Positions 6,569-16,943 are shown, numbered from the stretch's first letter. The stretch is DNA of 46,885 nt from Deltaproteobacteria bacterium (GCA_016928025.1 JAFGLN010000067.1:1-46885), one strand, 5' to 3'. The notes: generated by a model not told the origin, from the sequence alone. Numbers and translations: made by a program.

Positions 6569-9500
6569 TTAGTGGAATTCAATCTTATAGTAAAGATCGG
6601 CGCCGGTAATCGTTCCGCCGTGGGTTTCCAGTTCCCAGCTTTCGGAAAATTTATACCGCAATCTGACGACACTGGCATCGGAAAAGAGATAACGGCCGAA
6701 ACTGACGTATAATTTGGGTGTTAGATATTTGCCGATGGTCACCATGGCACCGGAAAGACCGATCTGGTCAACCGCCGACAGACCGGATGGCGTCGACCCG
6801 TTTAAACCGGCCTGATCCGAATCGGCCGGCGTACTCCGGCTTACTTTAATATCCACATCGTCAAGACCCATTCTGTGCATGAGTTGGGATATCGCGGAAT
6901 CCGATTTGGATTTCGGAAGCATGGAGACGGCGGCCCGCACTAAAAGGGAAAGATCCTGTTCGTTTCCCTGCAGGGGATGTCCCAGGACCAGATAGGCCAG
7001 AATGTCCGGGTCCGGCATGGACGGTACGGAATAAAGCTGTATGACGGGTGATGACAGCGTGCCGGTCATCAGGATGCCTGCCGTCACCTCTTCCAGCTTG
7101 CGGACGGCTGTTATGTCGATCTGGGTCTTATCGATCGGCCCATTGAAAAGAATGCGGCCTTTATCTATATTCAAATCGACGCCATAGGCGCTGTAACGGC
7201 CTTCCGCGATCCGGATCGTCCCTTTCCCGGCCACATGCTCCAAGTCCATCGCCGTCAACTCGACATTTCCAATCAGGCGCAGAGAGGCCCCCTGAATGTC
7301 GGCGCGGACCTCATCCCCTAAGATCACGGAGATCCGGACATCAAGACCGATTGGAAGCTTTTTACTCTCCGCGAGAGGGGCGTCGACGATGATCACGTCA
7401 CGGCTCGACATCACTTGCGGCGGCCCCTGCCTGCCCAGGAGCAGCCCCTGGGGGATCATCACATGGCCGCGGACGGTTAAGGTTTTTGCGTCGCCCTGAA
7501 AACGTAAATTCGGGCTTGTCGACATTTGCAGTTCGGGGAGGTCCACCGTCCGGAAGTTCGATCCCTTGATCGTGCCCGAATAATTCAACACCCGCCGGTC
7601 CTGCAACCCGATTTCCGCTTGAAGATTGAGGGTGCCGGACCCGGATGAGACCGTCAAGGTATCTACGATGATTTTTTGATCCTTCATATGGGCTTTGATT
7701 CGGATGTCCTGCAGTCTGATGCCGGCCATCGGCAGAGAGACCTCCGCCCCCGTCATCTCCATCCGCCCTGCTACCTGAGGATTTTTCCATGAGCCGCCCG
7801 CCGAAACATCAAGATCGATGGTTCCTTTCGTTTCTTCGATCAGGCCGGGAAAAACAGCGTTGATCATACCCGCCTCCTGCAATTGTCCCTGGATGGACGC
7901 GGTTAAAGGTCCAGAGGGTTGAATGGAGAAGGGATATTTTGCCGGTAAAGGAATTTTAAATGATGCCCGGACTTGACCGTGATCGATAAGAATCAGCGTT
8001 GCCCGGCCGCTTAAGGCCTCCTTGCGCCAAACAAAATCGGCGGAAGCGTTACGGAATGCAGCCTGGATTCGGCCCGCCTTGCCCTGTCGGGTAACGGCCC
8101 CCGATGCAATGTTCAGCTTTCCGGCAAGATCGAATCGCGAGCCCGGCATCCAATAGCCGCCGACAGATCCTGACGCCCGGCCGGACAGACTCACACCGGC
8201 CGGATACCACTTTTCGAAAATAGGAAGATTGACGTCGTTGATAGTGACATCGATTCTGCCTCTTTCGGTGGCTGACGAGCCGACCGGCAACGGGGAAGAT
8301 AGGTGTCCTTTCATCGAGCCGTCCTTACCCAGAGAAACATCCATCAGGCCGGTTAAGCCCTCGCCGTTCCAGTTGAAGGAAGATGATAAGTTGTCGATGG
8401 CAACGGGATTCTGGTTAATCACGGCTTTTCCGGACAGGGTCACATCGCCGGAAAGGCCTTTCAGGGCCCCTTGATCAAAGCACACCGCCAGTTTGCCCGC
8501 TGTTTCTCCGGTTGCATCAACATCGGCAGGGGCAAACCATTTTGAGAGACGTTTCAACCGGATGCGCTTCCAGGAAGCCCCCAAATTGCCGGCCAGGGGT
8601 TGCAGGATTAAATTGGCCCGGAGATCCAGTTGCTCGCCGTCGCTGCCCAGAATCGTCGGCGATAAGGCCATTGAGCTCCGGGACAGGGTCAGACCTGCCG
8701 GTGCCGAAAGGTGCCAGTCGCCGAAGTGATCTTGACCGGACAGTTTATCCAGGGTCCCTCGCCAGGTTCCCAAATGGTATGAACCGGATAAAAGGGCGTC
8801 CGCTTTAACCGGAGGCGCCTCCAACGCCGCGATAATCGTGTGGCTTGACAGGGTGCCTTTTGACTGGACAACCGCCGTCTCGATAGTCAGGTCTTTATAT
8901 TTGAGGTTTTGGGCGTGAATATCCATGTTCAGCAAACCGTCTTTGCCGTCATCCAGGGTCAGACCGTAGGATAAAGTTCCGATGCGGATGTTTTGGATGG
9001 AAAAATCCTCGCCCTCCCCTTTGATGGAAAAAGACGGAAGCCCATCCTGCAGGCGGACCCATCCGGCGGTGGAAAACCGTCCCCGGGCGCCTGGAAGCAA
9101 TCCGCTGAAATCATTCACAAAGGCGGAGTAATCCAGTCTTTTTTTCAGGTTGCCTGACGCATGCAGGTCGAACGCCTCATGGTGAAGATCCAGGTCCGCA
9201 AGGATGACATCGCCCGTGTGCAGACGGACCTCCGATGTTCCGGTCAATATCTTACCGCGGAGACGGCTCTCGAGAAGCCGGACATTCACGCGGCCTTCCG
9301 GTGGGGAGTCGGATTTCCACTGCAGATGACCTGTCGCGGTCATATTCAATGTGCCGTCCCAATTGGGAAATAATCGGCCCGGGTTCAGATGGTTCCCCTG
9401 CAAAGACCCGTTCAGAGAAACGCCTTGTTTCAAAACAAGACCAATCTCTCCCGTGACGTCGCCGGTGAGCCAGGCACCGCTGGATAAAGTAACGGTCATG

Positions 9501-10567
9501 GCTTGGCCGCCGCCGGTTACCGTACCTGTCACAACTGCCGCCCGCCAGCTTTCCCCGGTGTTGCTCAAGGAAAACCGGCCGGTATAACCGGCGGGTGAGC
9601 CTTCAAGGGTTAGCGTCCCGGTGATATCGGTTTGGAAGCGGATTTCCGAAGCAAGGTCCCAATGAGACATCTTTGAGCTGATTTTGTAAAATGGTTGGCC
9701 GTCCGGGAAGGCGGCTTCCCCGCTTGCCATCACAACGCCTTTCCAACCGGTTTTTTTCAAACGAATGTTCCGGAAATTAATGGTGTGTGGCGTCAACCCC
9801 AAAATGCCGATTGCTTCCGTTTGTTTTCCGTCAACGGCGACCGCCTTCACGGAGATGCTGCCGGCCAGCTGTTCGGGAAGCGCGGCTTCCTTGAGATCGG
9901 CCTTGACCAACAGAGTCTTCGTGTTCGCCGCCAACGGTTCCGGAAATTCCATACGGGCCTTCACCTGTAAAGAAGGTTTTCTAAAGCCTGCGGTAACGGC
10001 CCCTTGAATCCGCGCCCGGGATGAATCAATAAGAATGTCCGGTAAATTAATCATCCCGGCTTTCCAGATCAGGCGTCCGTTGATCCGCTCAATTTGGACC
10101 GGAGGACCGTCGAGCCTTGTGTACTCAATGTTTTGGATGTTGATGGCGCCGATGCGGCCCCTCAGCGCCGCAATGAACCCGTCTACGGCCGGCCAGCTGA
10201 AATTGGGTTCTTTTTTTGCTCCGGGCCGCCGGTCGGAAACCGTGATGCCGTCCATATGCACTTTTTTAATGGACCAGAATCCCGTCAGAAACGAGCCCGG
10301 CGCCGCCTCAACGCGCATATATCGGATTTGCACGGTGATATTTGCGCACCGCAGGACGGCATCCCTCAGGGTGAGGCCGTCCAGAAAATTTCCTTCCGCA
10401 TCTCTGATTTCCACCTCGATGCCCGATTTCATCCCCAGAATTTCCAAGGTGCGAATCGATCCCTCAGACGTCTTCATGACCCAGAAAACCGCGGCTGATA
10501 ATGTCATAAGAACGATCAGAAATGCCGCGAAAAACAGCAGGAAAATCCTTGTTCTTTTTGTCGTCAC
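6569..10567 (-). CDS. tamB: TamB-like translocation and assembly module protein
   Basis: The 1332-residue protein starts with a single uncleaved signal anchor (about residues 7-30, RIFLLFFAAFLIVLMTLS). It continues as a long repetitive beta-rich region and ends in the conserved TamB/DUF490 domain (roughly the last 330 residues), finishing in KFSESWELETHGGTITGADLYYKIEFH-type sequence. TamB bridges inner and outer membrane and works with TamA in outer-membrane protein assembly. AsmA-like proteins of this class are also implicated in phospholipid transport. The start is GTG, overlapping the tamA stop as GTGA, so translation is coupled. This gene order and overlap make the TamA/TamB assignment firm. 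Length is close to Escherichia coli TamB. Confidence 0.9.
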   Translation of the reverse strand: MTTKRTRIFLLFFAAFLIVLMTLSAAVFWVMKTSEGSIRTLEILGMKSGIEVEIRDAEGNFLDGLTLRDAVLRCANITVQIRYMRVEAAPGSFLTGFWSIKKVHMDGITVSDRRPGAKKEPNFSWPAVDGFIAALRGRIGAINIQNIEYTRLDGPPVQIERINGRLIWKAGMINLPDILIDSSRARIQGAVTAGFRKPSLQVKARMEFPEPLAANTKTLLVKADLKEAALPEQLAGSISVKAVAVDGKQTEAIGILGLTPHTINFRNIRLKKTGWKGVVMASGEAAFPDGQPFYKISSKMSHWDLASEIRFQTDITGTLTLEGSPAGYTGRFSLSNTGESWRAAVVTGTVTGGGQAMTVTLSSGAWLTGDVTGEIGLVLKQGVSLNGSLQGNHLNPGRLFPNWDGTLNMTATGHLQWKSDSPPEGRVNVRLLESRLRGKILTGTSEVRLHTGDVILADLDLHHEAFDLHASGNLKKRLDYSAFVNDFSGLLPGARGRFSTAGWVRLQDGLPSFSIKGEGEDFSIQNIRIGTLSYGLTLDDGKDGLLNMDIHAQNLKYKDLTIETAVVQSKGTLSSHTIIAALEAPPVKADALLSGSYHLGTWRGTLDKLSGQDHFGDWHLSAPAGLTLSRSSMALSPTILGSDGEQLDLRANLILQPLAGNLGASWKRIRLKRLSKWFAPADVDATGETAGKLAVCFDQGALKGLSGDVTLSGKAVINQNPVAIDNLSSSFNWNGEGLTGLMDVSLGKDGSMKGHLSSPLPVGSSATERGRIDVTINDVNLPIFEKWYPAGVSLSGRASGSVGGYWMPGSRFDLAGKLNIASGAVTRQGKAGRIQAAFRNASADFVWRKEALSGRATLILIDHGQVRASFKIPLPAKYPFSIQPSGPLTASIQGQLQEAGMINAVFPGLIEETKGTIDLDVSAGGSWKNPQVAGRMEMTGAEVSLPMAGIRLQDIRIKAHMKDQKIIVDTLTVSSGSGTLNLQAEIGLQDRRVLNYSGTIKGSNFRTVDLPELQMSTSPNLRFQGDAKTLTVRGHVMIPQGLLLGRQGPPQVMSSRDVIIVDAPLAESKKLPIGLDVRISVILGDEVRADIQGASLRLIGNVELTAMDLEHVAGKGTIRIAEGRYSAYGVDLNIDKGRILFNGPIDKTQIDITAVRKLEEVTAGILMTGTLSSPVIQLYSVPSMPDPDILAYLVLGHPLQGNEQDLSLLVRAAVSMLPKSKSDSAISQLMHRMGLDDVDIKVSRSTPADSDQAGLNGSTPSGLSAVDQIGLSGAMVTIGKYLTPKLYVSFGRYLFSDASVVRLRYKFSESWELETHGGTITGADLYYKIEFH

Positions 10568-12387
10568 AACTGAAACCCCAGGGAAAAATGAATGCGGAAG
10601 CTTGGATCGTCAACGTCGATTTGGCGTGCGACATCCAACCGGATGGCGCCGACGGGTGTGTAATACCGTACGCCCATACCGATGCTTTGAAAAAGGTTAA
10701 TATCGCTTAAATTATTGAACGCATTTCCGGTATCGTAAAATGCGGCGACGGCCCAATTTTTCGGCAAGGCCCGCTCGATTTCCGCGCCGCCGACCAGCAG
10801 ATGCCGTCCCCCCACGACCGTGCCGTTTGAATCCGTGGGGCCCAGAGATTGATAGGCATAACCGCGGACACTGTTGTCGCCGCCCGTAAAAAACCGCAGG
10901 GATGCCGGCAGGCTGCTGAGAGGATCTCTTTCATAGGACAAGGCGCCTTGTGTCCGGAGCGTGGCGGTAAGCTGCCAGGGCAGCGGAAAAAGAAGCTTAC
11001 CGCTGGCCATGACCTGGACCAGTCCGACATCCGATCCTAAAAAAGATTCTGTGCCCCGCAGCTCGAAGACATAGCGGTATCCCCGCCGGGGGCGAATAAG
11101 ATTGTCGTAGTGCTGGATGGAAAATCTCAGGCCCGGCAGGACCAGCTTCACGTTTGCCGTCTGCTCTCCAACGGTGGAATCTTCTTTCTGCAGACGGACA
11201 TAGGCGGTCCCGATCATCCCGTTCCCCAAATCGCGCGTTCTGTTTGCTTCCAGCGAGGCGATTTCGCTTTTGTAGGAAGAAACGTTTTCCTTGCGCAGGT
11301 TTGCCTGAAAACCCGTAAAGCTGTCGATGTTACGGCCGGGCAGCCTGTAATCGACGGCCCAAGACTGAATACTTTCGGAAAGGATCAGATCGGAGTATAT
11401 CTCGTGACCTTTTCCGAACACATTCAGATCCCGATAATGGACCGAGGTCCTGGGTCCCGTATCCGTTCCGTATCCGATGCCGAAACGCAGGCGTTTGGGA
11501 GGCGACGGCGTCAGCCGGATCGTTACGGGTATCTGCAACGCGTCGGCCCGGTCTTTATGCGGGATGATAACCGTTTCCCGGAAACGGTCCGAATTGATAA
11601 AATTTAATTTTGTTTTGTAAATCTTTTCATAGGAGAAGTCGCCTCCCCTTTCAAGGGCGAGATATCGTCTCAGAAAGGCATCGGGATAGATATCACCGCC
11701 TTTTATGTCGATATTGCCGAAGAAATAACGGGGTCCCGTATCGAGAACCAACTCGATCCGGGCCGAAAATCTCTCGAGGGAAACCCGTATTTCACTGACG
11801 GTGTAATCCGCGTCCTGAAATCCCATATCCAGCGCGGTTTGGCGAAGCCGCGCTTTTCCGGACTCATAAAGGCTGTGATTCAGGATGTCGCCCTTTTTCA
11901 AGGGAAATGACCCGGCGAAGTCTTTCAGCCTGTCTTCCTGTGCGCCGGGACCCTGCACGGATATCTTCACATCGGTTAAAAGCGTGGGATTTCCCGGTTC
12001 GATTTTTACCCGGACGGTGTAACCATTGTCTGTCTTTTCCATTCCGGTTTTTATTTTCGCGTGATAATAGCCAAAGGGTTTCAACGCTTTTTTGACATTT
12101 TGCGGAATCCGGTATACGAACCTTTCCAGCCACGGCATGTTGACCGCTCCGTCTCTGATCACCCCCGGCGGCGGCGTCAATGCCGCCTTTACATTGTCCA
12201 GCATTTTGCCTTCAACGCCGCTGACATCAATCCCGATTATCGGAGTGTCCGCCACAGCGCGGTCCATGATAAAAAAGGAAAACAGGAAAACTGCGACAAG
12301 AAGAAGGAAAAGCCGCAAGGAGACGTGGAGCCTTACCGCAGTTCCGATCGGATGAGCCTTGAAAAAGAATATTTTTGCCGGTTTCAT
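10564..12387 (-). CDS. tamA: TamA-like Omp85-family outer membrane protein
   Basis: The 607-residue protein has an N-terminal signal sequence (hydrophobic run RLFLLLVAVFLFSFFIMD at about 25-42, then AVADTP). POTRA-like repeats occupy roughly residues 50-290, and a C-terminal 16-strand beta-barrel domain of the BamA/TamA type follows. The barrel has the features of the bacterial surface antigen family: GxGYGTDTGPR near the start, FFTGGDNSVRGYAYQSLGP (the conserved VRGY lid-lock loop) near residue 505, and a final strand ending in FSLGFQL. It lies in an operon with an acylase 83 bp upstream and tamB overlapping downstream. The ribosome binding site is weak, which fits translational coupling or read-through from upstream. 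Confidence 0.9.
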   Translation of the reverse strand: MKPAKIFFFKAHPIGTAVRLHVSLRLFLLLVAVFLFSFFIMDRAVADTPIIGIDVSGVEGKMLDNVKAALTPPPGVIRDGAVNMPWLERFVYRIPQNVKKALKPFGYYHAKIKTGMEKTDNGYTVRVKIEPGNPTLLTDVKISVQGPGAQEDRLKDFAGSFPLKKGDILNHSLYESGKARLRQTALDMGFQDADYTVSEIRVSLERFSARIELVLDTGPRYFFGNIDIKGGDIYPDAFLRRYLALERGGDFSYEKIYKTKLNFINSDRFRETVIIPHKDRADALQIPVTIRLTPSPPKRLRFGIGYGTDTGPRTSVHYRDLNVFGKGHEIYSDLILSESIQSWAVDYRLPGRNIDSFTGFQANLRKENVSSYKSEIASLEANRTRDLGNGMIGTAYVRLQKEDSTVGEQTANVKLVLPGLRFSIQHYDNLIRPRRGYRYVFELRGTESFLGSDVGLVQVMASGKLLFPLPWQLTATLRTQGALSYERDPLSSLPASLRFFTGGDNSVRGYAYQSLGPTDSNGTVVGGRHLLVGGAEIERALPKNWAVAAFYDTGNAFNNLSDINLFQSIGMGVRYYTPVGAIRLDVARQIDVDDPSFRIHFSLGFQL

Positions 12388-12470
12388 GCTGATTGGATTT
12401 CTCCCGTCCGTCGAATTGCAGGATCGGCCGCAGGAAGAGTCAGGTTATCGATCGGGGCATCCATATCACA

Positions 12471-14903
12471 TTATTCCATGGGGGGCTGTAATAGCAGGCT
12501 ATGTTTCGCATGGGACTGAATCTGTTTGTCGCTGAACCACCAATAGACCTCTTTGCCGTTCAAAAACGGCTCAATTTGATCCGTCGTATGCGGATGGAAT
12601 TGACGGGCCGTCACACCTCCCGGAAGCACGGCCAGAATCTTGTCCGCATCGCCCAAATCAGCTACCATGCGCAGAGACGCCATGAACTGAATCTCGGAAA
12701 GATTGTGATGGTCATATTTGGCACGGTTCAGAGTATCGCCGGAACCGTCCGCCGGATGTGTTCCGCCCCCCAGCCACTTTTTCGCGGCGCCTTTTCGCGC
12801 AATGGGACTGAAAAAATCATACTGATGTTGATTGCCCCACAACCACTTTTGGGGATCGTCACCGGCAGATTTTTTCATGCGGACCATAACATCCGATGCC
12901 GCCTGATGTAAAATATCCTCTAATGATTCAACGGCATCCGGTGTTTGAACATTATCGAACCAGGGAGACTTGCCGGATTCTATCATTTGAGCCAGCCGCT
13001 GATCCCAGAAATAGAGATCCTTCAACATGGCATGAGTCAGATCGGTTCCCAGCTCATCCTTGTATGTTAATTGCGCGAGTTCGCTGTAAAGGGCATGGAA
13101 AACAGTCGGTGCCGGCTGATCGGCGTCATCTTTCATATCCCAGGTATTGAGTATTTCCCCCAGAGTTTTCGTATCATCATATTTGAGCAGAATCCGGGCC
13201 ATGATCGGCGCAAGACGTTTGGCTTTCATGTTGACGATATCCCGTTGATACTGCCAGTGATCTTGAGCGGATGTGCTATTTGCCTCGTCCATAATGGCCA
13301 TCAGGCGCTGTTGCCGGTAAGTGGAGGCAAAACAGTTTGAATAATAATAAGGACAAATTTGACCGGTTGTCATATGATTGGTTGTGCCGATCCAGCCCTT
13401 GGACGGATTCATGGCATGGGGCATCTCTTCAAAGGGTACCCAGCCTTGCCAGTGATCCTTGCTGCCTTTAACCGGATAAGGCAGCTCTCCGCCTCCCTTT
13501 GATCGTATAGGCAGCCGGCCGGTTACATGCCAGCCGATATGGCCGTTCATATCGGCAAAGACGTAGTTGAGCGAGATTTGATTGACATAACGAAGAGCCT
13601 CGCGGAATTCCTCCGCATTGCGGCAGGCAAAAAACCGTTCAAACCCCAGAGAAGGTTCCATATTTTCAAAGGCGGACCATCTGAACGTTAGAACCGTGTT
13701 TGTCTTGAGCGGGGGCAGGACGTCGCTGACGACAGGCCCCCTGTGTGTCTTGCGGATCCGGAGGGTTTCGGTGGTATATCCGTCGGGGGCGTTTTTATCT
13801 TTGAATTTCAAGGTTTCTTCAATGGTTTCAAAAGCAAAAGAGCGATCGCCTTCTAAGTAGTGGTCCGCCTTTTCCGGATCGACCGTTTCAATAAAGAGAT
13901 CCTGCATATCGCCGTAAGCGTTGGTAACGCCGAAAGCGACATGGCTTGTGCGGCCGATCGTTACCCCCGGTGTTCCGGGAATGGTGACGCCCACGGCCCG
14001 ATTATCCGGCAGGATCAGGGCGCAGGGATACCAGGGGCCGGGGAGCATTCGGGAATCCAAATGAGGATCGTTGGCCAGAATGGGCTTTCGGCTTTGGGAC
14101 CGGCCGGGAGCCACGACCCAGTTGTTGCTGCCGATATGAAGCCGACCGGATGATAATGAGCTTAGAAGAAGCTTCATGGCGGGCAGCCCCAGCCGAACAA
14201 TCGAGTAACCGTCTGTTCGCAAACGCGTTTCGGATGCTGCCGGTTCCTCCGGATTGATATTTAAGGGAAAAATTTCAGCCGCCTTGGCATAACCCAGCTT
14301 TTCCACCAGCATCTGGGCAACGATTTCGTGCGGGAGATTGGCGGCGCTGTTCCAACCCATGTAGTACACGATCGCCAAAACGTCTTCAGGGGTCCAAAGC
14401 CCCGGTTTGATGCCGGCCAGCTTGAATTCCAGGGGTATTTCTTTTGGGCGCCCGCGGATAAATGCGTTAACGCCTTCAATATATCTGTTCACGAATTGTT
14501 TTGCCTCTGCGTTTAATAATTTCACATGTGTTTGCGCCTGTCTGCGAAATCCGAGGGTTCTCATGGTGACATCGATGGGCTTCGCCGAGACACCGGCCAG
14601 CTCCCCGATGCGGCCGGACGCAAACAGTTTGGTCAGTTCCATTTGAAAAAGCCGGTCTGTGGCGGCGATAAACCCCTGTGCCATGAGAAGGTCGTCCATA
14701 TTTTTGGCATAGATATAGGCCATGCCGTTTTCATCCCGCAGAACCTTTACGGGCTCTTTCAAACCGCTCAGGATTAATTGGCCGTCGGTTTGATATTTAT
14801 TCAAAGGCGATGGCCCGAAAGGGTTGATAATGATCAAGACCAGAAACAGGACCGCAAGAATGAGAATGAAAAGCCCCCCAATAATTTTTTTAAGCCATTT
14901 CAT
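12471..14903 (-). CDS. Penicillin acylase family Ntn-hydrolase
   Basis: The product is 810 residues from the ATG at 14903, which has GAGGAGG 7 nt upstream. A TTG two codons earlier touches the binding site and is rejected. A hydrophobic segment (about 6-27) targets it to the envelope. The family maturation site is clear: HIGSNNWVVAPGRS, with Ser259 after Gly258 as the expected new N terminus of the beta chain and nucleophile. SNNW is the canonical motif, and NDPHL about 16 residues on binds the scissile region. The family hydrolyses amide-linked acyl groups of penicillins, homoserine lactones or other acylated compounds. Position as first gene before tamA/tamB suggests an envelope or acyl-lipid substrate, but this is inference. 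Confidence 0.88.
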   Translation of the reverse strand: MKWLKKIIGGLFILILAVLFLVLIIINPFGPSPLNKYQTDGQLILSGLKEPVKVLRDENGMAYIYAKNMDDLLMAQGFIAATDRLFQMELTKLFASGRIGELAGVSAKPIDVTMRTLGFRRQAQTHVKLLNAEAKQFVNRYIEGVNAFIRGRPKEIPLEFKLAGIKPGLWTPEDVLAIVYYMGWNSAANLPHEIVAQMLVEKLGYAKAAEIFPLNINPEEPAASETRLRTDGYSIVRLGLPAMKLLLSSLSSGRLHIGSNNWVVAPGRSQSRKPILANDPHLDSRMLPGPWYPCALILPDNRAVGVTIPGTPGVTIGRTSHVAFGVTNAYGDMQDLFIETVDPEKADHYLEGDRSFAFETIEETLKFKDKNAPDGYTTETLRIRKTHRGPVVSDVLPPLKTNTVLTFRWSAFENMEPSLGFERFFACRNAEEFREALRYVNQISLNYVFADMNGHIGWHVTGRLPIRSKGGGELPYPVKGSKDHWQGWVPFEEMPHAMNPSKGWIGTTNHMTTGQICPYYYSNCFASTYRQQRLMAIMDEANSTSAQDHWQYQRDIVNMKAKRLAPIMARILLKYDDTKTLGEILNTWDMKDDADQPAPTVFHALYSELAQLTYKDELGTDLTHAMLKDLYFWDQRLAQMIESGKSPWFDNVQTPDAVESLEDILHQAASDVMVRMKKSAGDDPQKWLWGNQHQYDFFSPIARKGAAKKWLGGGTHPADGSGDTLNRAKYDHHNLSEIQFMASLRMVADLGDADKILAVLPGGVTARQFHPHTTDQIEPFLNGKEVYWWFSDKQIQSHAKHSLLLQPPME

Positions 14904-15046
14904 ACGCAAACCTCCTCTTGGTTGACCAGGTCTTATGATTTGAAAATATTATGTAAGAAATGGAGTTAATAATGGATAATCCCCTGTTTATTTTGCACAA
15001 AACAGCTTATGAGAACCCCTTTGAGATGTCAATGAAAAAGAAAATC

Positions 15047-15058
15047 TTGACTTGTCAA
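15047..15058. promoter_or_regulatory. 12-bp palindrome between acylase and PPOX genes
   Basis: TTGAC-TT-GTCAA lies in the divergent intergenic region, 113 bp before the PPOX gene start and 144 bp from the acylase start. It also contains a -35-like TTGACT for the plus strand. It is a candidate operator on symmetry alone. Confidence 0.3.
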
Positions 15059-15170
15059 ATCACTTTTACTTAGACTTTCTGACACCGGATCTGCAATCCT
15101 TGCCGGCAGAGGTGAAAATAGGCCCCGGCCGGCGAAGGACCAAATACTCTTCATAGAAAGGACAATGCAC

Positions 15171-15548
15171 ATGAGCGACTCGAAAAAAAAATTGAAGGAT
15201 TCATGGGATCAGCATGAAGGCCCCATTATTTTCAGTACGGTGGATAAAAAGGGCGTACCCAATGCCATCTATGTTACCTTTGCAAGACTTCTTGATGATG
15301 GACGTATCGTTTTAGCAGACAATTATTTCAATAAGACCAGGACCAACATCAAAAACGGGAGCAAAGGCTCCGTCTTATTTATTACAGGAGAAAAAAAATC
15401 TTTTCAGGCCAAAGGGGACATTGCATATCTTACCGACGGACCGATTTACGAAGACATGCGTGTCTGGGTGGATCAAAAGCATCCCCGGGTTGCCGCGGCC
15501 GTCTTGACCATAGAGGCGCTTTATTCAGGGGCGGAAAAGCTGATCTGA
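15171..15548 (+). CDS. Pyridoxamine 5'-phosphate oxidase-like flavin-binding protein
   Basis: The 125-residue protein has the split-barrel fold signature of PPOX-related FMN-binding proteins: GPIIFSTVDKKGVPNAIYV at about residues 18-36, then FNKTRTNIKNGSKGSVLF at about 60-77. Such small members typically bind flavin (or F420 in other lineages) and act as reductases or stress proteins; the substrate is not predictable. Two ATGs are 6 bp apart. I chose 15171 because AAAGGA ends 8 nt before it but only 2 nt before the first. It precedes the FAD oxidoreductase by 57 bp on the same strand and may be co-transcribed with it. Confidence 0.85.
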   Translation: MSDSKKKLKDSWDQHEGPIIFSTVDKKGVPNAIYVTFARLLDDGRIVLADNYFNKTRTNIKNGSKGSVLFITGEKKSFQAKGDIAYLTDGPIYEDMRVWVDQKHPRVAAAVLTIEALYSGAEKLI

Positions 15549-15605
15549 TGCACGAGCGTTCATGGGTCCGCCGGTTCGTGAAATGGATACCCGGAGGCGA
15601 TAGAG

Positions 15606-16943
15606 ATGGAGCAGGATCACTACAACGTCATCATCATTGGATCGGGACCGGCGGGTCTCTTCGCGGCCATGCGGCTCGAGCGGCTGGGAATTGATCGTAT
15701 CGCCGTCATCGACCGAAAACCTTACCCCGCCGGCGGCCTGCTCAACGACGGCAAACTGAACTTCGATCATCGCATCGGCATCGATCTCGATGAATTGCAG
15801 CTTGATCCGTCGACGGCGAACCGTTATATCGAAGAAGTCAAAAGGGTTTTCGTCGGCTTTCCCGAATGCCGCCAGGTCACAATGGTCGAGAACAATATAA
15901 AAATCGATTCCTTGCGCGGCATGGCCCGGGAAAACGATGTCGAATTCATTGCGCCGGAACAGTGGCACTGGGGGACCGACAACGGAAAGGCGATGGTTGA
16001 TTATCTGAGGGATCGCGTTAAAGCGACCGCTTTTCTGCTGGGCGTGGACGTAGCATCCATTGAAGAGGACGGCAAGGGTGGCTACCGCTGTTTTTGCACG
16101 GAAGAGCAAAAAAAAGTCGTCTGTTCGGCAAAGGCCGTCCTGGCCGCTCCCGGACGCAGCGGCGCATATTGGTTTCGCGACGCGGCGGATGGTTTGGGCC
16201 TTCGGCATACCTTCGGTCCCATTGATGTGGGCATCCGTTTCGAGCTGCAAAAAAAATTTTATGATACCGTAACCGACACGGTTTACGATCCCAAATTCAT
16301 CTTTAATACCGCGCGTCACCATGATCGGGTGAGAACTTTTTGTACGAATCCGGGCGGGCGGGTCCGCCAGGAAAACTATCTCAACTTCAAGCTGGTCAAT
16401 GGTGATACCCTCTCCGGACGCAAAACACCGAATACCAATTTTGCCCTGATCAACACGGTCGCCCTGACCAAACCCCTCTCCGATACCACCGAGTACGGAC
16501 GGATGATCGCCATGCAATTTTTTCTCCTCGGAGGCGGATCGCCGATCGTCCAGCGGGTGGGAGATTTTCGGGAAGGCAGACGGAGTTCGCGGACAACGTT
16601 CAACAGCCGGACCCGTCATTTCGATGCGCTCAAGGCGACCTGCAAGGCCGTCCCCGGCGATATCACCCTGGGCATGCCCGCCCGGATCATCGATAACCTC
16701 TGGGAATCTCTCAAAAAACTCGACAAGATCGTGCCGGGCATTCTTCACCCTTCCAGCCTGATGTATGCTCCGGAGATCAAGTTTTTCGATACGCGTTTTC
16801 CCACCGATGCGAATCTGGAAACCAATGTAAAAGGTATTTTCGTGGCCGGCGACGGCGCCGGAAAGAGCCGCGGCATTGTAGGAGCGGCTATCTCCGGTAT
16901 TATTGCCGCGCAGGGCATTGCTGAGAAATTTTCCTTAAGCTGA
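15606..16943 (+). CDS. FAD-dependent oxidoreductase (COG2509-like)
   Basis: The 445-residue protein begins with a dinucleotide-binding motif, IIIGSGPAGLFAAMRLE (GxGxxG at residues 12-17). It ends with IFVAGDGAGKSRGIVGAAISG, the C-terminal FAD-contacting segment of uncharacterised NAD(FAD)-utilising dehydrogenases. The middle contains RHHDRVRTFCTNPGG (about 237-251), where many relatives carry a conserved Cys in a TFCxCPGG-like context; here the second Cys is Asn. Length is normal. GGAGG lies 9 nt before ATG. It is cytoplasmic with no membrane segment. The natural substrate for this family is largely unknown. A 10-bp hairpin follows 43 bp downstream. Confidence 0.85.
   Translation: MEQDHYNVIIIGSGPAGLFAAMRLERLGIDRIAVIDRKPYPAGGLLNDGKLNFDHRIGIDLDELQLDPSTANRYIEEVKRVFVGFPECRQVTMVENNIKIDSLRGMARENDVEFIAPEQWHWGTDNGKAMVDYLRDRVKATAFLLGVDVASIEEDGKGGYRCFCTEEQKKVVCSAKAVLAAPGRSGAYWFRDAADGLGLRHTFGPIDVGIRFELQKKFYDTVTDTVYDPKFIFNTARHHDRVRTFCTNPGGRVRQENYLNFKLVNGDTLSGRKTPNTNFALINTVALTKPLSDTTEYGRMIAMQFFLLGGGSPIVQRVGDFREGRRSSRTTFNSRTRHFDALKATCKAVPGDITLGMPARIIDNLWESLKKLDKIVPGILHPSSLMYAPEIKFFDTRFPTDANLETNVKGIFVAGDGAGKSRGIVGAAISGIIAAQGIAEKFSLS

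Noticed and set aside
15525-16748. 407-codon open frame on the minus strand
   Set aside because: It lies fully antisense to the FAD oxidoreductase, which has GxGxxG and family motifs; the minus frame has no recognisable domain and no binding site.
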